Below, piece after piece: positions 55,097-63,582 of a stretch of DNA of 64,000 nt. The DNA is from Nonlabens sp. (GTDB taxonomy: Bacteria > Bacteroidota > Bacteroidia > Flavobacteriales > Flavobacteriaceae). The translations under genes were made by a program, and so were the position numbers. The stretch covers positions 1 through 64,000 of the forward strand of contig NZ_JAGYKG010000004.1 of the NCBI RefSeq assembly GCF_018401815.1. Reading direction: 5' to 3'. How positions within the stretch are numbered: position 1 is the first letter of the stretch; each line of letters starts with the position of its first letter. The notes below the pieces were generated by a model. It had not been told where the DNA came from. It made no database searches and saw nothing but the letters and a program-made list of their open reading frames with translations.

Positions 55097-55137
55097 AAAA
55101 ACCTAGACTTGACTTGATCACGTCTGGGTTTTTTGTT
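55097..55137 (+). terminator. terminator after the LURP-one-like gene
   Basis: Imperfect stem AAAACC-T-AGAC / GTCT-G-GGTTTT with a 13-base loop and a run of six T. Confidence 0.75.
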
Positions 55138-55155
55138 GAAAGGAATGTTTAGATC

Positions 55156-55208
55156 AGTTCACGTCTTCGGCTATCGCTTAGACTAGCATCGTAAACTTGT
55201 TGAATAAG
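55156..55208 (-). repeat. dispersed intergenic repeat, copy C (long form)
   Basis: Reverse strand reads CTTATTCAACAAGTTTACGA then a diverged core; long form matches 42847-42903. Confidence 0.8.
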
Positions 55209-55263
55209 TAAAATGTTTGGTGGAGCGACAGTCAAAACCTTTGTGCTTAGTGTGATCTCTTTT

Positions 55264-55301
55264 ATAAGTTCACGTCTTCGACTCCCGCTCAGACAGGCAT
55301 C
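55264..55301 (-). repeat. dispersed intergenic repeat, copy D
   Basis: Reverse strand core TCTGAGCGGGAGTCGAAGAC. Confidence 0.85.
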
Positions 55302-55322
55302 TTGTTTTCCTAATTTAACAAA

Positions 55323-55354
55323 TTGGGATTTAAAATATCTTTCAATTACCTTTG
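55323..55354 (+). promoter_or_regulatory. recG promoter
   Basis: TTG at 55323-55325 and TACCTTTG at 55347-55354 (spacing 21), a close fit to the Bacteroidota consensus; 25 bases before the GTG start. Confidence 0.65.
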
Positions 55355-55379
55355 AATACACACCAGAAATAAATAGCAC

Positions 55380-57485
55380 GTGCCACTTAACTTTCTTTCT
55401 ACTCCTATAGATTATCTCGCTGGCATCGGTCCAGAAAGAGCTAAGTTGTTGCGCAGTGAATTGCATATTCACACTTATGGTGATTTAGCAAACTTGTTTC
55501 CTAATCGATATATAGATAAAACCAAGTACTATAAAATCAACCAGCTGGTTCCCGATAGTGCCCAAGTTCAGGTTTTAGGTAATATCCTAAACATAAAAAC
55601 TGTAGGAGCAGGGGCGTCAGAACGACTGGTAGCCACCTTTGCAGACGAGACGGGAAGAATGGAGCTGGTATGGTTCCGCAGTCAGAAACATTTTAGAGAT
55701 AGTTTAAAGATCAATGAACCTTATGTAGCTTTTGGTAAAGTAGCTCGTTATGGTTCTCAATACAATATTGCACATCCAGACTTAGAATTACTAGCAGATC
55801 ATAAATCCCGCAAACAAAGTGCGATGGCCCCGGTATATCCAAGTACAGAAATGCTTGCTAAACGCAAGATTACCAATACCTATATCGTAAAATGCATGCG
55901 CAAGCTTTTTAGTGAAATCAATGGTGCGTTTATAGAAACCTTGCCAGACGATATGCGGGCACAGTATCAACTTATAGGAAAAAATGAAGCCATGCTCAAT
56001 GCTCACTTTCCTGGTACTCCAGAGCTCCTGCAGCAGGCTATTTATAGATTGAAGTTTGAAGAGCTCTTCTTTATACAGATGGAATTGCTGCTTCAAAACC
56101 TAATTAGAAAAACCAAAATTAAAGGATACGTATTTGACCGTGTAGGGGCTAAATTCACTGATTTTTATCAAAATCACTTGCCTTTTGAACTCACGGGAGC
56201 TCAAAAACGAGTCGTAAAAGAAATACGTGCCGATATGGCAACTGGTGCTCATATGAATCGATTGCTCCAAGGTGATGTAGGCTCAGGAAAAACCATTGTT
56301 GCGGTACTCACTGCGTTACTAGCTCTTGATAATGGCTTCCAGGCTTGTATCATGGCACCTACAGAAATACTTGCTCAGCAACATTACAGTGGCGTATCAG
56401 AACTACTGAAAGGAACAGGAATTACAGTATCCATTTTAACTGGATCTGTAAAAACTAAAAATCGTCGGGTAATTCATGAAGGACTAGAAGACGGTAGTCT
56501 AGATATCTTGATAGGCACGCACGCACTTATAGAAGATAAAGTAAGGTTTAAAAACATAGGGGTTGCTATTGTTGATGAACAACACCGTTTTGGCGTTGCA
56601 CAAAGAGCCAAACTATGGAAGAAAAATGACCTGCCACCTCATGTACTGGTCATGACAGCAACACCTATTCCTAGAACGCTGGCCATGAGTTTATATGGGG
56701 ACCTAGATATATCGGTCATTGACGAATTACCACCTGGTCGTAAAGAGATCAAAACAGTGCACCGTTTTGATAAAAACAGATTGGCTGTTTTTGCTTTTAT
56801 TAGAGATGAAATAGCTCTTGGGCGTCAAATATACATGGTGTACCCGCTGATTGAAGAATCAGAAACGCTGGATTATAAAGATCTTCAAGATGGTTATGAA
56901 AGCATCGTTCGAGAGTTTCCATTGCCTCAATATAAAGTAAGTATTCTTCACGGTCGTATGAAGCCAGAGGATAAAGACTACGAGATGAATCGCTTTGTAA
57001 AAGGAGAAACACAAATTATGGTAGCCACCACAGTCATAGAAGTAGGGGTCAATGTGCCTAATGCCAGTGTGATGATCATTGAAAGTGCCGAGCGTTTTGG
57101 GCTTTCTCAATTGCACCAATTGCGAGGTAGAGTAGGGCGTGGAGCAGACCAGAGTTATTGTATTCTTATGACGGGTCACAAATTGAGTAGTGATTCTAAA
57201 ACCAGACTACAAACCATGGTGGCCACAACTGATGGTTTTCAAATTGCTGAGGTGGATTTAAAATTGCGTGGTCCAGGAGATTTGATGGGAACACAACAAA
57301 GTGGGGTGATGGATTTACGACTTGCCGATATTGTTAAAGATAACCAGATTTTAGCCCTAGCTAGAGAAGCGGCTCAGAAATTACTCGCCAAAGATGTCAA
57401 AATTGTAAGACCAGAACATGCAGGGGTAAAACGAGTCATGACTTTTCTGCAAAATAAAAAAGGACTCTGGAAGTACATCAGCTAG
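55380..57485 (+). CDS. recG: ATP-dependent DNA helicase RecG
   Basis: 701 residues with a GTG start. RecG remodels stalled forks and Holliday junctions. N-terminal wedge/OB region (PIDYLAGIGPERAKLLRSEL, LVATFADETGRMELVWFRSQ). Helicase core: Q motif FELTGAQKRV, Walker A LLQGDVGSGKTIVAV (~296-310), MAPTEILAQQH, DEQHRFGVAQRA (II), TATPIPRTLAMSLYGDLD (III), YMVYPLIEESE, VATTVIEVGVNVPNAS (V), QLRGRVGRGADQSYC (VI). C-terminal TRG-type motif (ADLKLRGPGD-like VDLKLRGPGDLMGTQQSG). Complete. Confidence 0.96.
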   Translation: MPLNFLSTPIDYLAGIGPERAKLLRSELHIHTYGDLANLFPNRYIDKTKYYKINQLVPDSAQVQVLGNILNIKTVGAGASERLVATFADETGRMELVWFRSQKHFRDSLKINEPYVAFGKVARYGSQYNIAHPDLELLADHKSRKQSAMAPVYPSTEMLAKRKITNTYIVKCMRKLFSEINGAFIETLPDDMRAQYQLIGKNEAMLNAHFPGTPELLQQAIYRLKFEELFFIQMELLLQNLIRKTKIKGYVFDRVGAKFTDFYQNHLPFELTGAQKRVVKEIRADMATGAHMNRLLQGDVGSGKTIVAVLTALLALDNGFQACIMAPTEILAQQHYSGVSELLKGTGITVSILTGSVKTKNRRVIHEGLEDGSLDILIGTHALIEDKVRFKNIGVAIVDEQHRFGVAQRAKLWKKNDLPPHVLVMTATPIPRTLAMSLYGDLDISVIDELPPGRKEIKTVHRFDKNRLAVFAFIRDEIALGRQIYMVYPLIEESETLDYKDLQDGYESIVREFPLPQYKVSILHGRMKPEDKDYEMNRFVKGETQIMVATTVIEVGVNVPNASVMIIESAERFGLSQLHQLRGRVGRGADQSYCILMTGHKLSSDSKTRLQTMVATTDGFQIAEVDLKLRGPGDLMGTQQSGVMDLRLADIVKDNQILALAREAAQKLLAKDVKIVRPEHAGVKRVMTFLQNKKGLWKYIS

Positions 57486-57811
57486 AAGAAGTAGAAGTCG
57501 AAATATAAATACAACTGATCTGCCAGTAAGATAGCAATGAGTAAGATTATTAAACAATTGCTCATTCAAAAATAAACGGTTGCAACCCTTTCACGGTTTT
57601 TTAATGCTCAAGCTTTTCAACCTTATACTAACTTAAAAAAAACTAGTTAGTGAAGTATAAATAAACCTGTTCCGCTTTCGCGAAAGCGAGATTAAAAAAA
57701 AGCTTGTAGGAATGAAGAACATGGGTTGGGAAACACTTTTGTTAAATATCTCTTTAATGATTGCCAGAGTAGGCCATGGGTTGTAATTTGTAATCCTCTA
57801 GGAGAACAAAT
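57486..57811. other. intergenic region with palindrome copy 11
   Basis: 326 bases without a gene; the only structure seen is the palindrome at 57673 in a TTC..GAG context like that of the cassette repeats. AGGAGAAC upstream of the next ATG resembles a Shine-Dalgarno, unusual for this window. Confidence 0.6.
57673..57688. repeat. iterated palindrome CGCTTTCGCGAAAGCG, copy 11 (perfect, intergenic)
   Basis: Intergenic, between recG and the AAA ATPase gene; flanks CTGTTC and AGA resemble those of copies 8 and 9. Confidence 0.95.
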
Positions 57812-59275
57812 ATGGATCACAATAAAATAAATACATTAGGCCAACTCAAAAAAGCGGGATGGAAATCTAAATCGATAAAAGAAGAATTAAGAGATAACCT
57901 GATTCACAACATTAAAAATGAGGTGAACTCTTTTTCAGGGATTCACGGTTATGACAACACGGTTATTCCAGAATTGGAACGTGCCATTTTATCACGTCAC
58001 AACATCAATTTATTAGGATTGCGAGGTCAAGCAAAGACGCGACTGGCAAGACTTATGACTGGATTACTGGATGAATACATTCCTTATGTGACACAAAGTG
58101 AGATTCATGACGATCCCTTACACCCACTTTCAAGAACAGCAAAGCAGCTGATTGAAGAACATGGAGATGATACCCCTATTTCATGGTTGTACAGAGACGA
58201 TAGGTTTTATGAAAAATTAGCTACACCAGATGTAACTGTTGCAGATTTAATAGGAGATATAGATCCTATAAAAGCGGCCAACTTAAAATTGAGCTATGCA
58301 GATGATCGCGTTATTCATTATGGCATGATACCTCGTGCTAACCGATGTATTTTTGTTATTAATGAGCTGCCAGATTTACAAGCTCGTATTCAGGTAGCGC
58401 TTTTTAATATTCTACAAGAAGGCGATATTCAAATACGCGGATTCAAATTGCGTTTATCATTAGATATGCAATTTGTCTTTACAGCAAATCCAGAAGATTA
58501 TACCAATCGTGGTAGTATTGTTACACCCTTAAAAGACAGAATAGGATCTCAGATTTTAACACATTATCCTGAAAGCATCGAAATCGCCAAAATGATTACG
58601 CAACAAGAAGCTAAGAAAGATGCGCGTACCGAAAAGGCTGTTTATGTGCCAGAACTAGCTAAAGACTTATTAGAACAAATTAGTTTTTGTGCAAGAGAGA
58701 GTGAGTATGTGGATGAGAAAAGTGGTGTAAGTGCGCGTATGAGCATCACGGCTTTTGAAAACTTATTGAGTACCGCAGAGCGTCGCTCTTTAATGAATGG
58801 AGACGATACAACAACCATACGTTTTTCTGATTTTACTGGAGTTATTCCCTCGATCACTGGAAAGATTGAGTTGGTGTATGAAGGGGAACAAGAGGGGGGC
58901 GCTTTTGTTGCAAATGAGTTGATAGGAGCTGCGACTAAAACACTCTTTCCTAACTACTTTCCAGAGATTAAGAAACTGGTAAAAGAAAATGAAGAAACCC
59001 CTTACGATAAATTGGTCGAGTGGTTCTTCAATAATGAAGGTGTAGAATTACTAGACGAACTCAATAACAGTGATTACCAAGTATTGATCGATCACATAGA
59101 ACCATTAGAAGATTTAGTTCAGAAATATCAACCAGAGACAAGTAAGGAAGATCGTAATTTTATGAAAGAATTTATCCTTTGGTCTTTAGTAGAATTTAAC
59201 AAACTCAGTAAAAAACGATTTACAGAAGGCTACCAATTCAATGATTTATACAGCGACTTTGTAAGGGGCATGTAA
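57812..59275 (+). CDS. MoxR/ChlI-like AAA+ ATPase
   Basis: 487 residues. AAA+ module with a Walker A variant LLGLRGQAKTRLAR (69-76, GxxGxxKT) and a Walker B variant RCIFVINELPDLQARIQVAL (NE in place of DE), then FTANPEDYTNRGSIVTPLKD with sensor 1 Asn and arginine-finger region DRIG. This is the magnesium-chelatase-subunit-like family of Bacteroidota, with long C-terminal helical extension (ARMSITAFENLLSTAERRSL). Members usually act with a VWA-domain partner to remodel or load metals into proteins; no VWA gene follows here. RBS-like AGGAGAAC is 10 bases upstream of the ATG. Confidence 0.82.
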   Translation: MDHNKINTLGQLKKAGWKSKSIKEELRDNLIHNIKNEVNSFSGIHGYDNTVIPELERAILSRHNINLLGLRGQAKTRLARLMTGLLDEYIPYVTQSEIHDDPLHPLSRTAKQLIEEHGDDTPISWLYRDDRFYEKLATPDVTVADLIGDIDPIKAANLKLSYADDRVIHYGMIPRANRCIFVINELPDLQARIQVALFNILQEGDIQIRGFKLRLSLDMQFVFTANPEDYTNRGSIVTPLKDRIGSQILTHYPESIEIAKMITQQEAKKDARTEKAVYVPELAKDLLEQISFCARESEYVDEKSGVSARMSITAFENLLSTAERRSLMNGDDTTTIRFSDFTGVIPSITGKIELVYEGEQEGGAFVANELIGAATKTLFPNYFPEIKKLVKENEETPYDKLVEWFFNNEGVELLDELNNSDYQVLIDHIEPLEDLVQKYQPETSKEDRNFMKEFILWSLVEFNKLSKKRFTEGYQFNDLYSDFVRGM

Positions 59276-59411
59276 TCAATTCAGTTAATTGTTTAGGAAG
59301 TTTATTTGTAATTCTAATCTTTGTAACAAGGCGTAACAAGCACGAGACGCATGAACAAGAACGAATAGGTAAAAGTGGTAAAAGCCAGTTCTACCTGCAA
59401 AGCATGATGTT

Positions 59412-59556
59412 ATAGAATTTTCTTATGTCGCCCTAAAAGTTACTTACTCACAGATTTTAGGAGAATATCAGGTAGCAGCAGCTTATTATTAGCAAGCCGA
59501 TGATGCTTTTAAACCTGTTGATTCTGATAAAAAAAAGCTTATTGCCTCCATATAAA
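59412..59556 (+). pseudogene. possible remnant of a coding region
   Basis: One frame reads protein-like: EFSYVALKVTYSQILGEYQV then AAAYY, a TAG, and QADDAFKPVDSDKKKLIASI before TAA. No start codon, no recognised family. May be chance. Confidence 0.25.
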
Positions 59557-59575
59557 TGTGGAAACAATAAGCTTT
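59526..59575 (-). terminator. ssb terminator (minus strand)
   Basis: 11-bp stem AAAGCTTATTG / CAATAAGCTTT; on the minus strand it is followed by a run of T (A-run at 59529-59536). 66 bases beyond the ssb stop. Confidence 0.8.
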
Positions 59576-59640
59576 CTGTATTTCTACTTCTGAGTTAAGT
59601 CTATCAGATGCTCTAATAATGTGTAAGCTGATTTGGGTAC

Positions 59641-59979
59641 TTATGCTTTAGTATCTAACATTAATACTTGATCACAAACAACTTCTGTGGTGTATTGTTT
59701 CTCACCGTTTTTGTCTTCCCATTGTCTGGTGACTAGTTTTCCTTCCACACCAATTTTATTCCCTTTTTTAACATACTCAGAAATAATGTTTGCCGCAGCA
59801 TTAAATGCTACGACACGATGCCATTGGGTATCTGTTACTTTCTCACCTAGTTTGTTGGTATACCGATCTGAGGTAGCTAGTGAAAACTTTACTAGTTTTT
59901 TGTCATCGTTTAACTTTACGATTTCAGGATCCTGTCCTAGGTGCCCGATTAATTGTACTCTGTTGCTTAGATTGCTCAT
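59641..59979 (-). CDS. ssb: single-stranded DNA-binding protein
   Basis: 112 residues, essentially the OB fold alone: MSNLSNRVQLIGHLGQDPEI, LVKFSLATSDRY, TQWHRVVAFNAAANIISEYV, KKGNKIGVEGKLVTRQWEDK, TEVVCDQVLML. The disordered tail and acidic C-terminal tip (DDDIPF-type) that recruit partner proteins in replicative SSB are missing, so this is the short form found beside a full-length SSB in many Flavobacteriaceae, perhaps used in recombination or competence. It stands alone with its own terminator. Confidence 0.9.
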   Translation of the reverse strand: MSNLSNRVQLIGHLGQDPEIVKLNDDKKLVKFSLATSDRYTNKLGEKVTDTQWHRVVAFNAAANIISEYVKKGNKIGVEGKLVTRQWEDKNGEKQYTTEVVCDQVLMLDTKA

Positions 59980-60478
59980 AATAAATTAGTTGAAATGGTT
60001 AAAAATTAGTTATTGTCATCGATTGTTTTGACGACAGTGCAAAGATGTGATCGCATTATTACTACAATCGTATGTTAACCGTTTATTTACGTTTATTTAC
60101 GTTTGTAAATGATTGTATTTTTGAAGAGGTAGGTGATTAAAGATTTTGTGGGGTTTTATTTTTTTTAAAGACTTTATAAAAACTGTTGGGAGTAGCACAT
60201 CCATCGATATTTTTCTTTATTTTTTCATCCTGTTGTAACATTTAAGACAAAAAATGGATGTTCAGTGAACTGTAAAGAATTAAAAGGAGCACTGTTTAAA
60301 TAAATACGACAGTAAATTTCTTCAAATTAACATAATTTATCATCTTCTATATCCTTCTTTTTCAAATCATTACCTCAAAAATCGACGAACGGTCTCTTTT
60401 TGGTTCAATTGACTAGGAAATGGGAATATTTTTTTTAGAAGGGTTTATTTCGTTTACATTCAAGCAAACTTTATCCAC
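59980..60478. other. 499-bp intergenic region with short tandem repeat
   Basis: No gene. Bases 60081-60110 hold GTTTATTTAC twice in tandem with a partial third (GTTTGTAAAT). A minus-strand TTG-N17-CATCTTTG (60040-60067) is a possible ssb promoter. The rest is AT-rich with no structure I can support. Confidence 0.5.
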
Positions 60479-61096
60479 ATGAAAATTACGACTGTACCTT
60501 TGGCTTTGTTATTTAGTGCTTTTGCTTTTACTCAGGTGGGAATCAACACAGCTCATCCCCAAGCAGAGTTAGATATCAATGGAAGTGTTATTGTGAGGTC
60601 ATTGTCGACCGATATTACGACAAGATTAGCTATAAGATTGGTAGGTGTTGATGCTGAGGGTAGAATGGTTCCTGTGTCCATGGGAGAACATATTGAGATT
60701 GAAGATAACAAAGTTGTAACAAAAAAGCAGCGATTAGAATTTGGAGAACTTCCTTCATTGATCATTCCTAGTAACGGAAGGATAGATAATTTGGATATTG
60801 TAATTTTACCCGGAGAGCCTAACCATGGTAAATCAATTATTAGAATGGCCCACCCTAATCCAAGTACAACGGGTAGTAATCAACTAACGGTCTCGGGAAT
60901 CAAATCGGCACCTGATGGAACTCAAATTTGGTTGTATCCGACCGAAGGCGATTTGGTATTATTAGCTCTAAATTCTAATTCTACTTTAGAAAATCAAATT
61001 CAAAATAACATTCGGTTGCGATGCAGTCAATATGAAATGATGCAGTTAGTGTATGATAGTGCTTCTGAAAAATGGGTAGTTATGAGCTTTCATTAA
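60479..61096 (+). CDS. secreted protein of unknown function
   Basis: 205 residues with signal peptide (ITTVPLALLFSAFAFTQ). The start of the mature part, VGINTAHPQAELDINGSVIV, matches the VGINTxxPxAxLDVxG opening found in many secreted or fibre-like Bacteroidota proteins; the remainder (residues ~85-205) is a beta-rich domain I do not recognise (SGIKSAPDGTQIWLYPTEGD). No sorting domain. It is convergent with the hybrid kinase gene. The ~500 bases upstream are gene-free, so it has its own regulation. Confidence 0.75.
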   Translation: MKITTVPLALLFSAFAFTQVGINTAHPQAELDINGSVIVRSLSTDITTRLAIRLVGVDAEGRMVPVSMGEHIEIEDNKVVTKKQRLEFGELPSLIIPSNGRIDNLDIVILPGEPNHGKSIIRMAHPNPSTTGSNQLTVSGIKSAPDGTQIWLYPTEGDLVLLALNSNSTLENQIQNNIRLRCSQYEMMQLVYDSASEKWVVMSFH

Positions 61097-61173
61097 TTAG
61101 GTATTTGCTGTGTAATTTTGATAATTATGAGATTCACGGCAAGCTAATTTTTCTTGTTGTAGCAGATCACACG

Positions 61174-63381
61174 CTATTTTATGAGTTTTAACAGACTGAT
61201 TTCAAAGTGTTCCATCTTAAATGGTTTTATAATATAATCGTTCATAGCGCTATCTTTTATGCGTTTTTTAACTTCTATTTGTTCTGCTGCAGTGAGTGCT
61301 ACGATAGGTGTAATTTTATCAAACGCTCTTATTCTCTTTGCAGTTTCAAAGCCATCCATACCTGGAGGCATATTAATATCCATCAAAATAAGATCGTAAT
61401 TTATTGCTTGGGCTTTTGTTATAGCTGTCTTTCCGTCATTGGCAGTGTCCACTTCAATTTTTAAGTTTTCCAACATTTTACGTGTGATCAACTGATTTAT
61501 TTTATTGTCTTCAACAACCAATATTTTCTTACCTTTTAATCTTTTAAGATCTTCATTAGTTTTTAAAAATTTATTTTCTATCAGCTTTTCTTTACTTAGT
61601 TCATAACAGAATATAAACCTGACCTCTGTTCCTTTACCAAGATCACTGATCAGTTCAAGTTTAGAATTATGCAACTCAATAATTCTTTTGGAGATAGGCA
61701 AGCCTAAGCCTGTTCCCTCATTTTCATGTTGACCTACAAAAGCTGTCTCTTCAAAGATAGCCTCTTGCCTATCTTTTGCTATCCCTATCCCGTTATCTTT
61801 TACTTGGAACAGTATACAGCATTTTAAATCATTCAACGATTGAAGTTTCACTTCAAGTGAAATCTCTCCATATTCTGTAAATTTGCCAGCATTACCTAAT
61901 AGGTTGATAAGTACTTGTGATAACCTAGAGGAGTCTCCTATTACTTTTTCAGGTATGCCATCATCTATGCAAAGCTGGTATACATTGGTACTGTTTTGTG
62001 AAATATTACGCGCAGAATCCATAGCATAAGTGCAAGCTTGTCGAACATTGATAATGTCTTTTTTTAAACGAGGGTTCTTCAGCTTGTTTGTTTTGTTCAT
62101 TTCTAGAACATTGTTGATTAAGGAAAGTAAATAGTCAGCGCTATACTTTAAGGACCTTATATTATCAGAATTGACCGCTTCGGTTTCATTACTAACCATG
62201 AGATTAGAAATCCCTATGATTCCATACATCGGGGTTCGTAGTTCATGACTAATTCTAGAGAATAAAGCATCTTTAGACATTCTTAATTGATCACTCTTTT
62301 CTTTAGCAGAAGCTAATAAATAATTGTTGTTTTTTAAATCTATCAAGAGTTTGTTGCGTTTGCGTTGATTTCTAAAGAGAAAAAGGCTAAGAATACTTAA
62401 AAACACTAATGCTACGCTACTTGATATTAAAATGGTATTTCTTGTGGCTCGTTCCTTGGCTATTTCATTTTCATATTGTGTATTTATAAGCTCCTGCTTC
62501 ATTTGCTCTACATTAAATTTAGCTACTGCATTTTCTGCAGCGGCTATTTTATCGAGTTTATATTTTTCTTCATTCAGATCATTGTATCGCTTTAATAGTT
62601 CATTTGCTTTTTGATAGTTTCCTTTTTTTTCTTCAATTAGAGCGTAGTATTCATAGATTTCAAGTAAGATTTCTTTAAAATCAGATTCTTTGGCATAAAC
62701 AATTCCTTCATCAAAATCTTCTGTAGCTTTTTTATAATCCCCTAAAGCATATGAAAGTTTTCCTGAAAGAGATTTTTGACTTGCTTTATAAGCAGTCGCT
62801 AAGTCACTCACATAGGTATTGGAATTTGAAATAAAAACGGATGCCTGATTTGGCAAATTGAGCTCTAAATATGATTCTCCTACGTTATAATTTAACAGGA
62901 ATAAATATATGGGTTGATTGAATTCTTGAGCTAGAGGTAATACTTTAGTATAACTTTTAATTGCTTTCTTATATTGTTTACTGATCGCATAAACATTACC
63001 CAAGTCTATGGATGCAATTATAATTTTCTCTAAATCGTTAGCCTTTTGAGCTTTTAAAAGAGATTTTTCAAAAATTTTCTGAGATGCTATAGTGTCGCCT
63101 CGATGTAATAAGGAATTACCGATTAAGCTCGATGCGGCAATCTCATTTCTTGAAGAACCAATTTTTTCAGATAATTGGAGAAGTAAATTACCTTTTTCAA
63201 TAGCATTTTTATAATCTTTATTATAATAATGATTTCGTACTACCTTAAGTAAACTGTCTAATCCCTGCTCTGATGCAGTCGTGTAGGGTGTATTCAAAAG
63301 AGAAACGTTTTGTGCCGGGAATAAATAAATATTGCAACAAATAAATAGAAAAGCAATACAGCTGGGTAGTTTTGTTTTCAT
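61174..63381 (-). CDS. hybrid histidine kinase with periplasmic TPR domain and receiver
   Basis: 735 residues. Signal peptide or TM at the N-terminus (CIAFLFICCNIYLF), TPR-like repeats to ~290 (AIEKGNLLLQLSEK, YAISKQYKKAIKSYTKVLPL, GDYKKATEDFDEGIVYAKES), coiled coil, TM helix at ~313-335 (ILISSSVALVFLSILSLFLF), HisKA with SRISHELRTPMYGI (His ~378), HATPase_c (VLINLLGNAGKFTEYG, VKDNGIGIAKDR, GTGLGLPISKRI), then a receiver domain with LILMDINMPPGMDGFE (Asp ~665) and Lys in DYIIKPFKM. Typical Bacteroidota TPR-hybrid sensor. No response-regulator gene adjacent; output is by its own receiver or a distant partner. Confidence 0.92.
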   Translation of the reverse strand: MKTKLPSCIAFLFICCNIYLFPAQNVSLLNTPYTTASEQGLDSLLKVVRNHYYNKDYKNAIEKGNLLLQLSEKIGSSRNEIAASSLIGNSLLHRGDTIASQKIFEKSLLKAQKANDLEKIIIASIDLGNVYAISKQYKKAIKSYTKVLPLAQEFNQPIYLFLLNYNVGESYLELNLPNQASVFISNSNTYVSDLATAYKASQKSLSGKLSYALGDYKKATEDFDEGIVYAKESDFKEILLEIYEYYALIEEKKGNYQKANELLKRYNDLNEEKYKLDKIAAAENAVAKFNVEQMKQELINTQYENEIAKERATRNTILISSSVALVFLSILSLFLFRNQRKRNKLLIDLKNNNYLLASAKEKSDQLRMSKDALFSRISHELRTPMYGIIGISNLMVSNETEAVNSDNIRSLKYSADYLLSLINNVLEMNKTNKLKNPRLKKDIINVRQACTYAMDSARNISQNSTNVYQLCIDDGIPEKVIGDSSRLSQVLINLLGNAGKFTEYGEISLEVKLQSLNDLKCCILFQVKDNGIGIAKDRQEAIFEETAFVGQHENEGTGLGLPISKRIIELHNSKLELISDLGKGTEVRFIFCYELSKEKLIENKFLKTNEDLKRLKGKKILVVEDNKINQLITRKMLENLKIEVDTANDGKTAITKAQAINYDLILMDINMPPGMDGFETAKRIRAFDKITPIVALTAAEQIEVKKRIKDSAMNDYIIKPFKMEHFEISLLKLIK

Positions 63382-63502
63382 TTATAAGTATTAAACTAGT
63401 TATTCAAGTGGATACTATTACCCCTCTTTTTAAAGTTACGTTAAATTTTAAATAAAACAGCTATCTTGTTAATTATCAGGTGTTAATTCGCTTTTTTACA
63501 CA

Positions 63503-63533
63503 AAAAAAGTCCTTTATCTATCGATAAAAGACT
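63503..63533 (-). terminator. terminator of the DEAD-box helicase gene (minus strand)
   Basis: On the minus strand AGTC-T-TTTATC / GATAAA-G-GACT hairpin followed by seven T; about 50 bases beyond the helicase stop. Confidence 0.8.
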
Positions 63534-63582
63534 CTTAATTGTAACCAAGTTACTTAGGATGCGATGTACTAACTAATGCTGT

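Larger units (their letters stand above)
55138..55379. other. intergenic region before recG: repeats and promoter
   Basis: Holds two inverted copies of the dispersed repeat of 42753 and the recG promoter; no gene. A minus-strand open frame across it encodes repeat-derived RRREL and is judged spurious. Confidence 0.7.
59276..59640. other. gap with possible gene remnant and ssb terminator
   Basis: 365 bases between convergent genes; includes the possible remnant at 59412 and the ssb terminator. No intact gene. Confidence 0.6.

Noticed and set aside
55149..55472. Minus-strand 107-codon frame over the recG start
   Set aside because: It consists mostly of the dispersed repeat (RRREL twice) and overlaps recG; no family resemblance.
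60081..60110. Tandem GTTTATTTAC as replication-origin iterons
   Set aside because: Only two full copies, no DnaA-box cluster and no dnaA or rep gene nearby.
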